NCBI GenBank assembly: GCA_964531715.1
Contig: CAZHEE010000008.1
Coordinates: forward strand, 17,399 to 81,398
Reading direction: 5' to 3'
DNA: 64,000 nt
From: UBA1664 sp964531715
GTDB lineage: Bacteria > Pseudomonadota > Alphaproteobacteria > Micavibrionales > UBA1664
Positions 50,920-60,019 of this stretch are shown here, one piece after another. Below the pieces are notes generated by a model that saw only the letters and a list, made by a program, of their open reading frames with translations, was not told the DNA's origin and did no database searches. Numbering within the stretch: the first letter of the stretch is position 1; each line of letters begins with the position of its first letter. The translations under genes and the position numbers were made by a program.

Positions 50920-51512
50920 ACAAAACTGACCGAGAGTTTCTGTGCTTCGCCTAATAATGCTATGTAATCGGCTTGCGAAATAGCGATACAATTAAACTGC
51001 CTCAAGTGGTCATTTACAAATTGTGTATCGAGCAACGTAAAACCTCCTTCATCCAACCTATCAACAAGATGAACCAATGCGATTTTGCCTGCATTGCTTT
51101 GCCGTGTGAAAATGCTTTCACCATGAAAACAACCACCTTGCGCTAAACCATATAGCCCACCGATAAGACACCCGTTCTCATCCCAAACTTCAACCGAGTG
51201 TGCGTACCCCATAATGTGAAGCACGTTAAAACTGCTTTCAATTTCCTGATTAATCCATGTATTATTTTCATTACCGTGAGGCGTCTCGGCGCAGGCTGCA
51301 ATAACATCTGAAAAGGCTTGATTAATTGTGACCTTGTAATCCGTCTTCCGCATAAATTTTTTGAGAGAACGCGGAATGTTAAAATTATCCAATGGTATGA
51401 TACCGCGCTCTTGCGGTTCAATCCAATAATGATCTGGTGCATCTCTTGCATCACTCATCGGAAATATACCAATGGAATAGGCGGCCAAAATATCGTTAAC
51501 TGATAACATCAT
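50916..51512 (-). CDS. aat: Leucyl/phenylalanyl-tRNA-protein transferase
   Basis: Aat (198 residues) adds Leu or Phe to N-terminal Lys or Arg of proteins, marking them for degradation by ClpAP through ClpS. Diagnostic blocks are AYSIGIFPMSDARDAPDHYWIEPQERGIIPLD, then WINQEI, GYAHSVEVWDENGCLIGGLYGLAQGGCFHGESIFTR and a C-terminal GFTLLDTQFVNDHLRQFN. It overlaps the lolA stop by four bases, so both are translated from one message. Confidence 0.95.
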   Translation of the reverse strand: MMLSVNDILAAYSIGIFPMSDARDAPDHYWIEPQERGIIPLDNFNIPRSLKKFMRKTDYKVTINQAFSDVIAACAETPHGNENNTWINQEIESSFNVLHIMGYAHSVEVWDENGCLIGGLYGLAQGGCFHGESIFTRQSNAGKIALVHLVDRLDEGGFTLLDTQFVNDHLRQFNCIAISQADYIALLGEAQKLSVSFV

Positions 51513-52111
51513 TCATTCAAAGACATATTATCCATTCGGAATAAGCGCGGGTTGAGGCGATCTACGTTATTAAGGTTGTGAAGGATGATGTCTGTGGTAA
51601 GCCCTTGGGCATCGATAATCTGCCAACTTTTAAGATTGAACGGTTCTTGCGTGAAATTCAGGATGAGTTCACCCATTGCAGGATTATCACGCTGTGTCAC
51701 TGTAATTTGAAGCTTGCCATCACGCTCGCGGATATTTTTGACAATCACCTGCTCGTCAAATCGATTGCCGTCTCGTAAAATAAAATCTGCAAGGGTTGAG
51801 CCAATCGGCCCGGAACTTACTTGCCCGCTCACCCCGTCATAAAAATGGATGAGGTAACCATCGGCAACGATATAATCTTTTACAGGTGCATCATATTCAA
51901 ACCGTAATCGCCCCGGGCGGTTGATATAAAAGGTACCGTTTAGGATATTGCCCTGATAATCAATTTGCTGAAACCGTGCTTTTGCCTTATCGAGATTCGA
52001 GAGCCATGCCTGAGCCTTTGCAATCGCCGCCTCATCATTGATTTGGGCTTTAGACACTGACGGACTGAAAAATGTAAGTGCTATAAAAACCATGAAAATA
52101 AATTTATACAT
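51509..52111 (-). CDS. lolA: Outer-membrane lipoprotein carrier LolA
   Basis: LolA (200 residues) carries lipoproteins across the periplasm to the outer membrane. A signal peptide ends at about residue 22 (SVSKAQ). The domain shows KARFQQIDYQGNILNGTFYINRPGRLRFEYDAPVKDYIVADG, the diagnostic beta-sheet start with the Arg essential in LolA, and later EPFNLKSWQIIDAQGLTTDIIL. It is the first gene of lolA-aat. Confidence 0.93.
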   Translation of the reverse strand: MYKFIFMVFIALTFFSPSVSKAQINDEAAIAKAQAWLSNLDKAKARFQQIDYQGNILNGTFYINRPGRLRFEYDAPVKDYIVADGYLIHFYDGVSGQVSSGPIGSTLADFILRDGNRFDEQVIVKNIRERDGKLQITVTQRDNPAMGELILNFTQEPFNLKSWQIIDAQGLTTDIILHNLNNVDRLNPRLFRMDNMSLNE

Positions 52112-52166
52112 GGCTTGTATCTAGCTTAAAAATCAGGCGAAGTGAAGGCGGTAAATAAATTGTGAT

Positions 52167-52718
52167 TTATATGTCGTAATTATTTTGATAATCGGGGCGG
52201 TCTTGCTGCGCTTGTAATCGCCTTTCAAAGTAAGATTTAACCTCGTTTTTTTTAAGTAAGCTGCCGATTGGTAATTTTCCTTTATTAGATGCATAAGGCA
52301 CAAGACCGTAAAAGCCTTGCCCGAAAGTACAATCAGGACGGCTATTAGCAATACCGCCCAAGGCTTTTGTAAATCTGAGTGAGACTTTAGTATCAATGTC
52401 GGCTGGGTTCCATACATCCATGCGCGGACTAACAGTCAGGCCGATATGGCGTGACGGGTCTATTTCATATCCGACAGCATGACCCCGATGAAATCGTGAA
52501 AAAGAGCATGATTTATCGGTATCATGTTGAAGAGATTGTGCTTGTGTGGTTTCACCAACGGCCGGGATAATATTTTGATAGACAATTAAAGTTTCTTGAT
52601 GATGAATTTTCGGCGGTTTGGGTGCGGTCAATCTTTTTTCATGGGTTGCTTGTCCGCAAGCCGATAATAATGCTGCACACATCAAACCACCAATAATTGT
52701 AAAAAGACTTTTACCCAT
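52167..52718 (-). CDS. Lipoprotein of unknown function
   Basis: The 183-residue protein has a lipoprotein signal with lipobox LSAC and Cys21. The mature part contains no domain that I recognise. It has patterns such as GYEIDPSRHIGLTVSPRMDVW and DCTFGQGFYGLVPYASN, suggesting a beta-rich periplasmic protein, and a basic C-terminus. It stands alone between lolA and the exonuclease gene, all on the minus strand. Sorting to the outer membrane is likely because Gln follows Gly after the Cys and no Asp at +2 is present. Confidence 0.72.
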   Translation of the reverse strand: MGKSLFTIIGGLMCAALLSACGQATHEKRLTAPKPPKIHHQETLIVYQNIIPAVGETTQAQSLQHDTDKSCSFSRFHRGHAVGYEIDPSRHIGLTVSPRMDVWNPADIDTKVSLRFTKALGGIANSRPDCTFGQGFYGLVPYASNKGKLPIGSLLKKNEVKSYFERRLQAQQDRPDYQNNYDI

Positions 52719-52769
52719 ACTTAATTATAGCAGGCGAATATTAACGAATGATTAGTATTATACGTCCAT

Positions 52770-53555
52770 TCATACTAAATTTATCATAATTGGTGCATGA
52801 TCTGATGGCTTATCCCAATCTCTTGCATAATCAAACATATGATAAGATTTTAATTGCTGCAGCAAAGGCTGTGTGATCCAAATATGGTCGAGCCTGCGAC
52901 CGCGATTGGATTTGCGCCAATCTTTATTGCGGTAAGACCACCAGCTATAGGTTTTTTCATGCTTCGGAACAAAATATCGTGCAGTGTCGATAAAGTTTAA
53001 ACTCTGCAACATTTTTTCAATTTTTTCACGCTCAGGCTTAGTGTGAGAAACAACATTTTCAAGCTGCTTACTGCTCCAGACATCATATTCATAGGGCGCA
53101 ATATTAAAATCACCAAGTGCAACAATTTTGTCATGTTTATTACGCTGACTTGTAAACCATTCTGACATTTCATCAACAAAATCAAGCTTATGCTTATATT
53201 TCTCGTTGATAGTCGTATCCGGCTCATCCCCGCCTGCGGGAACATAAAGGTTATGAATTTCTATCCCATCAATTGTAACAGAGATATGACGGCAATCGCT
53301 TTTTCCTACTCGGTCATAAATATCTGCATTTTTAAATGGCTTTTTAGATAAGATCGCCTGTCCGTTATAGCTTTTCATACCTGCAATATGAATATGTTCA
53401 TAACCTGCATTACGAAATGTTTTGAAAGGGAAAGCCTCATTCGGGCATTTCGTTTCCTGAAGGCAGATAATATCAGGTTGAGCCTCCTCTGCCATCTTCA
53501 AAACGATAGGAGCACGCAAACGAACAGAATTTATATTCCACGATAGTATCTTCAT
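52770..53555 (-). CDS. xthA: Exodeoxyribonuclease III (AP endonuclease)
   Basis: Exonuclease III removes nucleotides from 3' ends and cuts abasic sites in base-excision repair. The ATG at 53555 gives the usual start MKILSWNINSVR; the longer frame adds three residues. Catalytic features are LQETKCPNEAFP (metal-binding Glu), HNLYVPAGG (Tyr), GDFNIAPYEYDVW (Asp and Asn) and the end pair RLDHIWIT with PSDHAPIM (Asp-His). Length (261) is normal. It is divergent from the chemoreceptor gene. Confidence 0.93.
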   Translation of the reverse strand: MKILSWNINSVRLRAPIVLKMAEEAQPDIICLQETKCPNEAFPFKTFRNAGYEHIHIAGMKSYNGQAILSKKPFKNADIYDRVGKSDCRHISVTIDGIEIHNLYVPAGGDEPDTTINEKYKHKLDFVDEMSEWFTSQRNKHDKIVALGDFNIAPYEYDVWSSKQLENVVSHTKPEREKIEKMLQSLNFIDTARYFVPKHEKTYSWWSYRNKDWRKSNRGRRLDHIWITQPLLQQLKSYHMFDYARDWDKPSDHAPIMINLV

Positions 53556-53695
53556 ATCGGTCATGTTTAATCGGAAATGGTCATACTGTCACGAATGTTT
53601 ATTTGTAAACTCTTAAATTTATCTTAAACATTCATTGTCATGTTATAAAAATAGGTCACAATAAACGTTAAATTTAAGTGGGGAAACTTAACACT

Positions 53696-55855
53696 ATGTC
53701 TATCTTTTCAAATATGAAGATCTCAAAAAAATTACCAATTCAAATGGTCGGGCTGGCTTTCGCGGCCGTTCTTATAACAGCATCGCTTGGGACTTTCCTG
53801 AATATAAAGGATGCTTTACTCGCTGCTAAATATAAGGCTCTTGCCACTACAGAAGCTAAAAAAGAAAATCTTGAGCGTTATCTCCACGCGCTTGAACAGG
53901 ATTTATTAATTTCAGCCAATAATGGGTATACGCAGGATGCGATAACCAATTTTTCAAACGCCTGGAATTTAATTGAGGGCAATAAAAAGAAATATTTGCA
54001 CGATGCTTATCTTTTTAATGTCGATGACCCTGCGGAGCGCATTAATACAGTGAAGGCCAGTGATGGATCAATTTATAGCGAGCTTCATGCACTTTATCAT
54101 CCGTTTTTCAAAGATATGCTTAAGCGCCGGGGTTATTATGACATCTTCTTATTTGATACTCAAGGAAACCTTGTTTACTCAGTTTTTAAAGAGCTTGATT
54201 ATGCAACAAACATGTATAACGGTAAGTGGAAAGATACCGACCTAGCTAACGCATACAGAAGTGCGATGAACAGCGAACAGGGCTCGGTATCATTTTACGA
54301 TTTTAAAGCCTATGAACCGAGCGAAGGTACACCTGCCAGTTTTATTTCGACGCCTGTCTATAGTAACGGTCGCAAAATTGGTGTTTTGGCCTATCAAATG
54401 CCGATTGGCTCAATCAACGAGCTCATGAGCCATATTAAGGGTGAGGAAGAAACATCCGAACATATCATCATCGGTGAAGATTCTTACTACAGAAATAATC
54501 CTTACTCCGATCGTGACAATAGCGACGTTATTTTAAAAGAACAAATTACAAAGCCGGCGATTTTAGAATCATTTGAAAACGAGCAATCAGTTCCGAATTT
54601 CGGTATTGATGAAGGGCGACTTTTCGCCTATGACCTGATAAAATTCCATGATACGACCTGGGCGATTATGACACGTATTGATCGTGAAGAGGTCATGGCA
54701 CCGATTATGAAATCCCAATATCAAATATGGCTTGCATCTTTGATAGGGTTGCTTTTTATAGCCGGTTTATCATTTTGGTTAGCACGCTTGATTGCAAAGC
54801 CTTTATCCCGTCAGGTGAGCGTGATGGAGCCATTATCAAACGGAAATTACAAAGTTAATGTTCCTGATCAGAAACGCGGTGACGAAATTGGGGATATTGC
54901 CCGCGCAGTTCAGACATTTAAAGAAAACGGGCTTCGCATAAAAGAAATGGAAGCGGAGCAGGAAGCGCAAAAAGCGGTCGCTGAAAAAGAGAAAAAACAA
55001 GCTTTAAAACGTCTGGCAGATGAATTTGATAATCGTGTCGGGGGGGTCATTATTTCACTTGCCGATTCTGCTGACAGTATGAGTGCGGTTGCGCAGCAAA
55101 TGCAGATTGCATCAGAGCAGACGGCGGAATTAAGTGCAACAGTTGCAAGTTCCGCAACAGAAGCAGACTCGAATGTGCAAACAGTTGCTGCAGCCTCTGA
55201 AGAATTATCGGCTTCAAGCGCGGAAATTGCACGCCAGATTGACAGTGTTGCGAAAAAGGCCAGCTCTGCCGCAGATGATGCTCAAGAAACAAGCGCATCT
55301 GTTAAGGAGCTGAACACACTTGCCGATTCAATCGGGGAGGTTATCGGCACAATTAAGGATATTGCTGAGCAGACAAACCTCCTTGCGCTGAATGCAACAA
55401 TCGAGGCAGCCCGCGCCGGTGAGGCCGGGAAAGGTTTTGCCGTTGTTGCGGATGAGGTGAAAAAACTAGCCAATGAAACAGCAACCAAAACAGAAGAGAT
55501 TGATGAGCGCGTTAATCGCATTCAGGAAGCCATCCGTAACAGTGTGATCGCAATGGATAAGATTATTTCAAACGTTTCTGAAATTGATAACGCTACAACC
55601 ACCGTGGCCTCGGCGGTTGAGCAGCAAAATGCTGCAACAGGCGAAATCGGACGCAATGTAACGGAAGCCTCTGCAGGAACGCAACAAGTCTCTGGCGCGA
55701 TTATTCAGGTGCAGCAAAATGCATCGGAAAGCGGTGATGCATCCCGCAATGTTTTAAGTTCTGCAACTGAGTTGAAAACACAAGCGGATATTTTAAAAGA
55801 CGAAGTCGCAAAATTCTTAAATGATATTCGCGGTGACAAAAAAGACGAGGCTTAA
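53696..55855 (+). CDS. Methyl-accepting chemotaxis protein
   Basis: The ATG at 53696 is preferred over an upstream GTG, with AAGTGGGGA as ribosome binding site. The 719-residue receptor has a first membrane helix (about 15-35), a large periplasmic sensor of Cache type (about 40-340), a second helix (about 344-362), a HAMP domain (about 365-418) and the signalling domain. The hairpin tip EQTNLLALNATIEAARAGEAGKGFAVVADEVKKLANE is intact. No CheR/CheB pentapeptide ends the protein. Ligand unknown. With the flagellar genes it indicates swimming chemotaxis. It converges with the methyltransferase gene, stops overlapping. Confidence 0.94.
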   Translation: MSIFSNMKISKKLPIQMVGLAFAAVLITASLGTFLNIKDALLAAKYKALATTEAKKENLERYLHALEQDLLISANNGYTQDAITNFSNAWNLIEGNKKKYLHDAYLFNVDDPAERINTVKASDGSIYSELHALYHPFFKDMLKRRGYYDIFLFDTQGNLVYSVFKELDYATNMYNGKWKDTDLANAYRSAMNSEQGSVSFYDFKAYEPSEGTPASFISTPVYSNGRKIGVLAYQMPIGSINELMSHIKGEEETSEHIIIGEDSYYRNNPYSDRDNSDVILKEQITKPAILESFENEQSVPNFGIDEGRLFAYDLIKFHDTTWAIMTRIDREEVMAPIMKSQYQIWLASLIGLLFIAGLSFWLARLIAKPLSRQVSVMEPLSNGNYKVNVPDQKRGDEIGDIARAVQTFKENGLRIKEMEAEQEAQKAVAEKEKKQALKRLADEFDNRVGGVIISLADSADSMSAVAQQMQIASEQTAELSATVASSATEADSNVQTVAAASEELSASSAEIARQIDSVAKKASSAADDAQETSASVKELNTLADSIGEVIGTIKDIAEQTNLLALNATIEAARAGEAGKGFAVVADEVKKLANETATKTEEIDERVNRIQEAIRNSVIAMDKIISNVSEIDNATTTVASAVEQQNAATGEIGRNVTEASAGTQQVSGAIIQVQQNASESGDASRNVLSSATELKTQADILKDEVAKFLNDIRGDKKDEA

Positions 55856-56400
55856 ACGATATAGCGGTAAATTTTCCCTTCAAGACTGAATGGTGTTTTG
55901 ATCTCCGCGTCCGCCTCATGATTTTTAAGAGGGAAGCCTTGCGAATAGAGCAGGCTTCCTTTTTTCATGCGCGGCAAAATCTCATCCTTAAACCGCTCCA
56001 TATGATAGGGCGAAAGATAGCAGATTATAATATCGGCTTGTGAAACATCAGTCGTGAAAATATTCTGTTTTGTAATTGAGTAACTCCGGCGGAAGCTGGT
56101 AATTCTTCTCAAACGACTGACCCAGTAGGGAATTGGCGAAATCTCAAAACCTTTAACCTCTGCTTTCGGAAAAGCGCGGGCAAGCTTACGGCAAAATCCA
56201 CCCCATCCCGAGCCTAAATCATAAATGGCGAGCGGCTCATTTTTTCCTTTTAGGCTCAGAATATCCTCAATAATCTTCCGCCGTGTTTGCGGCGCGGAAG
56301 GCATATTCACAACCTTATAGCGATGCGAATAATAGCTGTTCACAAGCACTATAACGATGATTACTAAAATCAGACTATTGAGGATGAGAGATAGGCTCAT
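55852..56400 (-). CDS. Membrane-anchored SAM-dependent methyltransferase
   Basis: The start at 56400 gives 182 residues with a single N-terminal membrane helix (about 3-22); the longer frame begins with TTG. The cytoplasmic part is a class I methyltransferase: motif I is AIYDLGSGWGGFCRKLAR, followed by EVKGFEISPIPYW and DIIICYLSP. It lacks a strong substrate-specific signature, so the acceptor is unknown. It is divergent from mnmA, 57 bases away. Confidence 0.82.
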   Translation of the reverse strand: MSLSLILNSLILVIIVIVLVNSYYSHRYKVVNMPSAPQTRRKIIEDILSLKGKNEPLAIYDLGSGWGGFCRKLARAFPKAEVKGFEISPIPYWVSRLRRITSFRRSYSITKQNIFTTDVSQADIIICYLSPYHMERFKDEILPRMKKGSLLYSQGFPLKNHEADAEIKTPFSLEGKIYRYIV

Positions 56401-56456
56401 AAACTTTTCACAAGAAAAAATTGATATTTGCGACAATTTAGCATAGAGTGCGCGCC

Positions 56457-57605
56457 ATGAATAGTTTGGGTTTCACAAAAGCAGAAGCGGACACGCGTGC
56501 CATTGTTGCCATGTCAGGCGGCGTGGACAGCTCCGTTGTGGCCGCCTTGTTACATGAACAAGGCTATGATGTTGTTGGAATAACGCTTCAATTGTATGAC
56601 CATGGCGCGGCGATTGAAAAAAAGGGCGCCTGTTGCGCGGGTCAGGATATTCAGGATGCCAAACGCGTAGCAGAGGCACGCGGCTTTCCTCACTATGTGC
56701 TTGATTATGAAGATAATTTTCGTCAAAGCGTGATTGAAGATTTCGCGGACAGCTACCTCCGTGGTGAAACGCCCATTCCCTGTGTTCGTTGTAACCAAAC
56801 GGTTAAATTCCGTGATCTCATGAAAATGGCACATGATTTGGGCGGTGATTGCCTTGCCACCGGGCATTATATCCAACGGCTCATTAATAGTGAGACTGGC
56901 AAGTCAGAGCTTCACCGTGCGGTTGACCCTTTAAAAGATCAAAGCTATTTCCTGTTTGCAACAACGCAAGACCAGCTGGATTTCCTGCGCTTCCCGCTTG
57001 GTGGCTGGACAAAGGATAAAACTCGGCATGAGGCGGAAAGACTCGGTCTTTTGAATGCCGAGAAGCCTGACTCTCAAGATATTTGTTTTGTCCCCAATGG
57101 TGATTACGCAGATGTGGTGCGCAAAATCCGCCCTGAGGCCGAGAAATCAGGGGAGATTGTGCATCTTGACGGGCGTATTGTCGGCACGCATAATGGCATT
57201 GTTAACTACACGGTTGGACAACGCAAAGGCCTCGGCATTGGCGGCGGTGTCAGTGATAATAATGAACCTCTCTATGTGATTGGCTTGAACGCGGCAGATA
57301 ATCAGGTTTTAGTCGGGCCTAAACATGCACTTGCGCGTGATGTTGTGATGCTGGATGATTGTAACTGGCTCGCAACTATTGGCGGTAAAGTAACGGTGAA
57401 ATTGCGCTCTGTCTCTCAGGCATATGAGGCTTATTTGACTTTGCAGGATGAAGGAATGGCTATGCTCGAATTGGCGCAGGCGCAATACGGAATTTCGCCG
57501 GGGCAGGCCGCGGTTTGTTATGATGGCGAGCGTGTTATTGGCGGCGGCTGGATTAGCCGAACGGATAACAGCGCACATAAGGTTGCACATAACATCGCGG
57601 CTTAG
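56457..57605 (+). CDS. mnmA: tRNA-specific 2-thiouridylase MnmA
   Basis: MnmA (382 residues) puts sulfur on U34 of tRNAs for Lys, Glu and Gln. The ATG at 56457 is used; an upstream GTG adds three residues. The PP-loop SGGVDSS is at about 20-26. The catalytic cysteines are in IPCVRCNQTVKF and DSQDICFVPNGDY. Other blocks are LATGHYIQ, HRAVDPLKDQSYFLFAT and YTVGQRKGLGI. The short insert KKGACCAGQDIQDAKRVAEARGFPHYVLD is typical of the alphaproteobacterial form. It is followed by tRNA-Met. Confidence 0.96.
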   Translation: MNSLGFTKAEADTRAIVAMSGGVDSSVVAALLHEQGYDVVGITLQLYDHGAAIEKKGACCAGQDIQDAKRVAEARGFPHYVLDYEDNFRQSVIEDFADSYLRGETPIPCVRCNQTVKFRDLMKMAHDLGGDCLATGHYIQRLINSETGKSELHRAVDPLKDQSYFLFATTQDQLDFLRFPLGGWTKDKTRHEAERLGLLNAEKPDSQDICFVPNGDYADVVRKIRPEAEKSGEIVHLDGRIVGTHNGIVNYTVGQRKGLGIGGGVSDNNEPLYVIGLNAADNQVLVGPKHALARDVVMLDDCNWLATIGGKVTVKLRSVSQAYEAYLTLQDEGMAMLELAQAQYGISPGQAAVCYDGERVIGGGWISRTDNSAHKVAHNIAA

Positions 57606-57677
57606 ATGAAAATGCAATTTCAAAAGATTACATTGACAAAATCTGGATAAATCGGCATAAAGTGCGGATAATTTAAT

Positions 57678-57753
57678 GGCGGGGTAGCTCAGGGGTTAGA
57701 GCAGTGGAATCATAATCCATGTGTCGGCGGTTCAATTCCGCCCCTCGCTACCA
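57678..57753 (+). tRNA. tRNA-Met (CAU), elongator type
   Basis: The 76-base cloverleaf is complete: acceptor GGCGGGG with CCTCGCT (G-T pairs at 1-72 and 5-68), D stem GCTC/GAGC, anticodon stem GTGGA/TCCAT with loop ATCATAA (anticodon CAT), T stem GGCGG/CCGCC with loop TTCAATT, and an encoded CCA end. Acceptor and D-arm sequence match the elongator tRNA-Met of Alphaproteobacteria. The integrase gene starts 165 bases behind it, so the 3' half is the likely attachment site of the element. Confidence 0.93.
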
Positions 57754-57865
57754 ATTTACTTTTTCACTCCATTTCTTACCCTTCCAATATAACCCACAAA
57801 CGCTTGCATATAAAGCCTTTTAATTCTATTATCATTTCAGGCCATTTTACATTATGCCTCTACAT

Positions 57866-57955
57866 TGCCCCTACTGTAGGGGCAGAATACAGGGGCAAGT
57901 TGAAATCATGGGGGCAGGATGGCTTTAAGCAACGTAACTATCAAAGGGGCAGGAT
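57866..57955. promoter_or_regulatory. GGGGCA repeats at the integrase start (possible arm-type sites)
   Basis: A perfect palindrome TGCCCCTA-CTG-TAGGGGCA lies at 57866-57884. Further copies of the same core follow: AGGGGCAAG at 57891, and GGGGCAGGAT at 57911-57920 and again at 57946-57955, exactly 35 bases apart. Clustered repeats in front of an integrase gene are typical of recombination-directionality or autoregulation sites. Function is inferred from position. Confidence 0.45.
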
Positions 57956-59106
57956 CAAAAGAGAAATCTTATAAACTCTTTGATAGCGGCGGCCTTTACG
58001 TTGAAATCATGCCTACTGGTAAGAAATTGTGGCGTTTAAAATACTATTATCTTAAAAAAGAAAAGCGTATTTCCCTTGGTGCGTATCCACTTGTGTCATT
58101 GACTGAGGCCAGAGATGCAAGGGATGATGCCAAACGCCTATTAATTAAAGGCATAGACCCGTCACAAGCTAAAAAAGACAAAAAGATTGTCGCCACACGC
58201 AATGCAGAAAACACATTTAAGGCCGTTGCGCTGGAGTGGTTGGATGTTCGGGGGCATGACTGGACAAAAGGATATAAAGATAAACTTGTGCAAGCTTTGG
58301 AGGGCAATATATTCCCCTTTATTGGCGATAAGCCTATTGCCGATATAACGCCCCCTGAATTATTAGAGGTATTGCGAAAAATTGAAGGCAGAGGTTCATT
58401 CGATATAGCCCAGCGCACAAAATCAACATGTAGCCGTATATTTCAATATGGCATTTCGGTTGGCAAATGCGAATGGGATGCCGCGCAGAATTTAAAAGGC
58501 GCGTTGAAATCTCACAAGACAGAGCATTTTAGAACGCTTGATTTAGAACAACTTCCTGATTTTTTGAAGGCACTGGAAAGGAATGAGGCCAGAATATATG
58601 AACGCACACGGCGTGCCGTTTGGTTATCCCTTTTAACATTTTGCCGCCCACAAGAAATCCGCATGGCAAAATGGGATCATATTGATTTTGATAAAGCCCT
58701 TTGGACTATCCCAGCCGAACTGATGAAAATGCGTAAAGATCATATTGTCCCCCTATCATCACAAGTTATTGAAATTTTAAAAGCCCAGAGAGAAGAATTG
58801 CAGGGATGTAATACTGAATGGGTGTTTCCGTCACAGGTGCGATTGCGTAACCCTATGAGTGATGGAACGGTCAATAAAGCGATTAAACGCCTAGGTTTCG
58901 GCAAAGATATGGTTGCCCACGGTTTTAGAGCCATGGCACGCACAACGATTGCAGAGCAATTACATTACCCAGCAGAGGTGATAGAAAAACAGCTAGCCCA
59001 CAAAACAAACAATCCCCTAGGTGAAGCCTATGACCGCACTCAATTTTTACCCCAGCGCGTAGAAATGATGCAAGCGTGGAGTGATTATATAGAAGGGCTT
59101 AAATAA
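57919..59106 (+). CDS. P4-type tyrosine integrase
   Basis: The 395-residue integrase is of the bacteriophage P4 type. The N-terminal DUF4102 domain (about 1-90) shows FDSGGLYVEIMPTGKKLWRLKYYY and ISLGAYPLVSLTEARD. A SAM-like core-binding domain is at about 95-190. The catalytic residues are Arg243 (FCRPQEIR), His334 and Arg337 (AHGFRAMA), His361 (LAHK) and Tyr371 (EAYDRTQ). This type usually integrates into the 3' end of tRNA genes, in keeping with the tRNA-Met just before it. Confidence 0.94.
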   Translation: MALSNVTIKGAGSKEKSYKLFDSGGLYVEIMPTGKKLWRLKYYYLKKEKRISLGAYPLVSLTEARDARDDAKRLLIKGIDPSQAKKDKKIVATRNAENTFKAVALEWLDVRGHDWTKGYKDKLVQALEGNIFPFIGDKPIADITPPELLEVLRKIEGRGSFDIAQRTKSTCSRIFQYGISVGKCEWDAAQNLKGALKSHKTEHFRTLDLEQLPDFLKALERNEARIYERTRRAVWLSLLTFCRPQEIRMAKWDHIDFDKALWTIPAELMKMRKDHIVPLSSQVIEILKAQREELQGCNTEWVFPSQVRLRNPMSDGTVNKAIKRLGFGKDMVAHGFRAMARTTIAEQLHYPAEVIEKQLAHKTNNPLGEAYDRTQFLPQRVEMMQAWSDYIEGLK

Positions 59107-59727
59107 ATGGCTGATAAACGATCAGATAACAAAAAAAAATATAAAGGTGATTTAAATAAACCTATAAAAACTAAACCAATGCCTCATCAAGGATTGGCCT
59201 CTAAAATCATATCAGGACTTAATGAAAATCTAGAAAAAGAAGCTAGGAAAATTCAAGGTGAAAATATTTCAAAAGGTTTTGCCGAACATTTGCGAAAATT
59301 AGATTTACTTTTAGACCATTACAAAATTAAACGTGATCCTGAGACGCAATGGCTGATGTTGGCCTATAATTTAGCTATACAACATGTTGATGGCTTTAAA
59401 AAAGAAGAAGAGAAGTCTAGAGGACGAAAAGAAGATTGGGATATTTTAAAAGTTTTCAAACTATTTTTATCTGTACGTTTGAAGCTTATAGAAAAACCTA
59501 ACCAGAGCCGCTCTTGGGCTTGCGAACAACTAGTAAAAGTTGATCCTTGGAAGAAATTTTCGAAGAAAACACTTGAGAATAAAATGCTTAATCACGAAAA
59601 AAATCCTTTAGTGATCGTTTATAACCATTCATTAGAAACTGCTCGTAAGGTTGGATGTGGTGATCAAAATACAAATCTTGAAAAGAAAATGATTAAAGAT
59701 ATTTTTGCAGATATTTTAAAATTTTAG
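59107..59727 (+). CDS. Unknown protein of the integrated element
   Basis: I do not recognise this 206-residue protein. It starts directly at the integrase stop (TAAATGG). It is rich in Lys and Glu, mostly helical, and has no membrane segment. The first 40 residues are basic and probably unstructured; the middle contains LRKLDLLLDHYKIKRDPETQWLMLAYNLAIQHVDGF. The A+T content is higher than in the host genes nearby. Soluble cytoplasmic protein, function unknown. Confidence 0.65.
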   Translation: MADKRSDNKKKYKGDLNKPIKTKPMPHQGLASKIISGLNENLEKEARKIQGENISKGFAEHLRKLDLLLDHYKIKRDPETQWLMLAYNLAIQHVDGFKKEEEKSRGRKEDWDILKVFKLFLSVRLKLIEKPNQSRSWACEQLVKVDPWKKFSKKTLENKMLNHEKNPLVIVYNHSLETARKVGCGDQNTNLEKKMIKDIFADILKF

Positions 59728-59833
59728 ATTCTATCCCTACAATTAAATGCCTATATTTTTATGGGATATAAGACCTCCTATTTTCATGGTGTGCCTTAAA
59801 GCACAGAGAAAAACCATGAGAAAGGAAAACATC

Positions 59834-60019
59834 ATGACACCAATTAAAGAATGGGCAGAGAGATACCGTCTTGGCCTTACAACTGTGTATCGAATGCTTA
59901 ATAGAGGCGATTTAACCGCCGTAAAAATAGGAAAATTAACTTTCATAAATGATGATGCAGATCGTGCATTTCGTGAAAGCCTTCCAAAATACCAACCGCA
60001 AAATGGAGGGCAGGAATAG
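59834..60019 (+). CDS. AlpA/excisionase-like DNA-binding protein
   Basis: The 61-residue protein starts at ATG 59834, with AAAGGAAAA as ribosome binding site; the open frame upstream is longer but not convincing. It forms one MerR/AlpA-like winged helix-turn-helix: PIKEWAERYRLGLTTVYRML, then the wing LTAVKIGKLTFINDDADRAF. Small proteins of this type act as excisionases or as activators of the integrase gene in P4-like elements. The stop overlaps the next start by one base. Confidence 0.8.
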   Translation: MTPIKEWAERYRLGLTTVYRMLNRGDLTAVKIGKLTFINDDADRAFRESLPKYQPQNGGQE

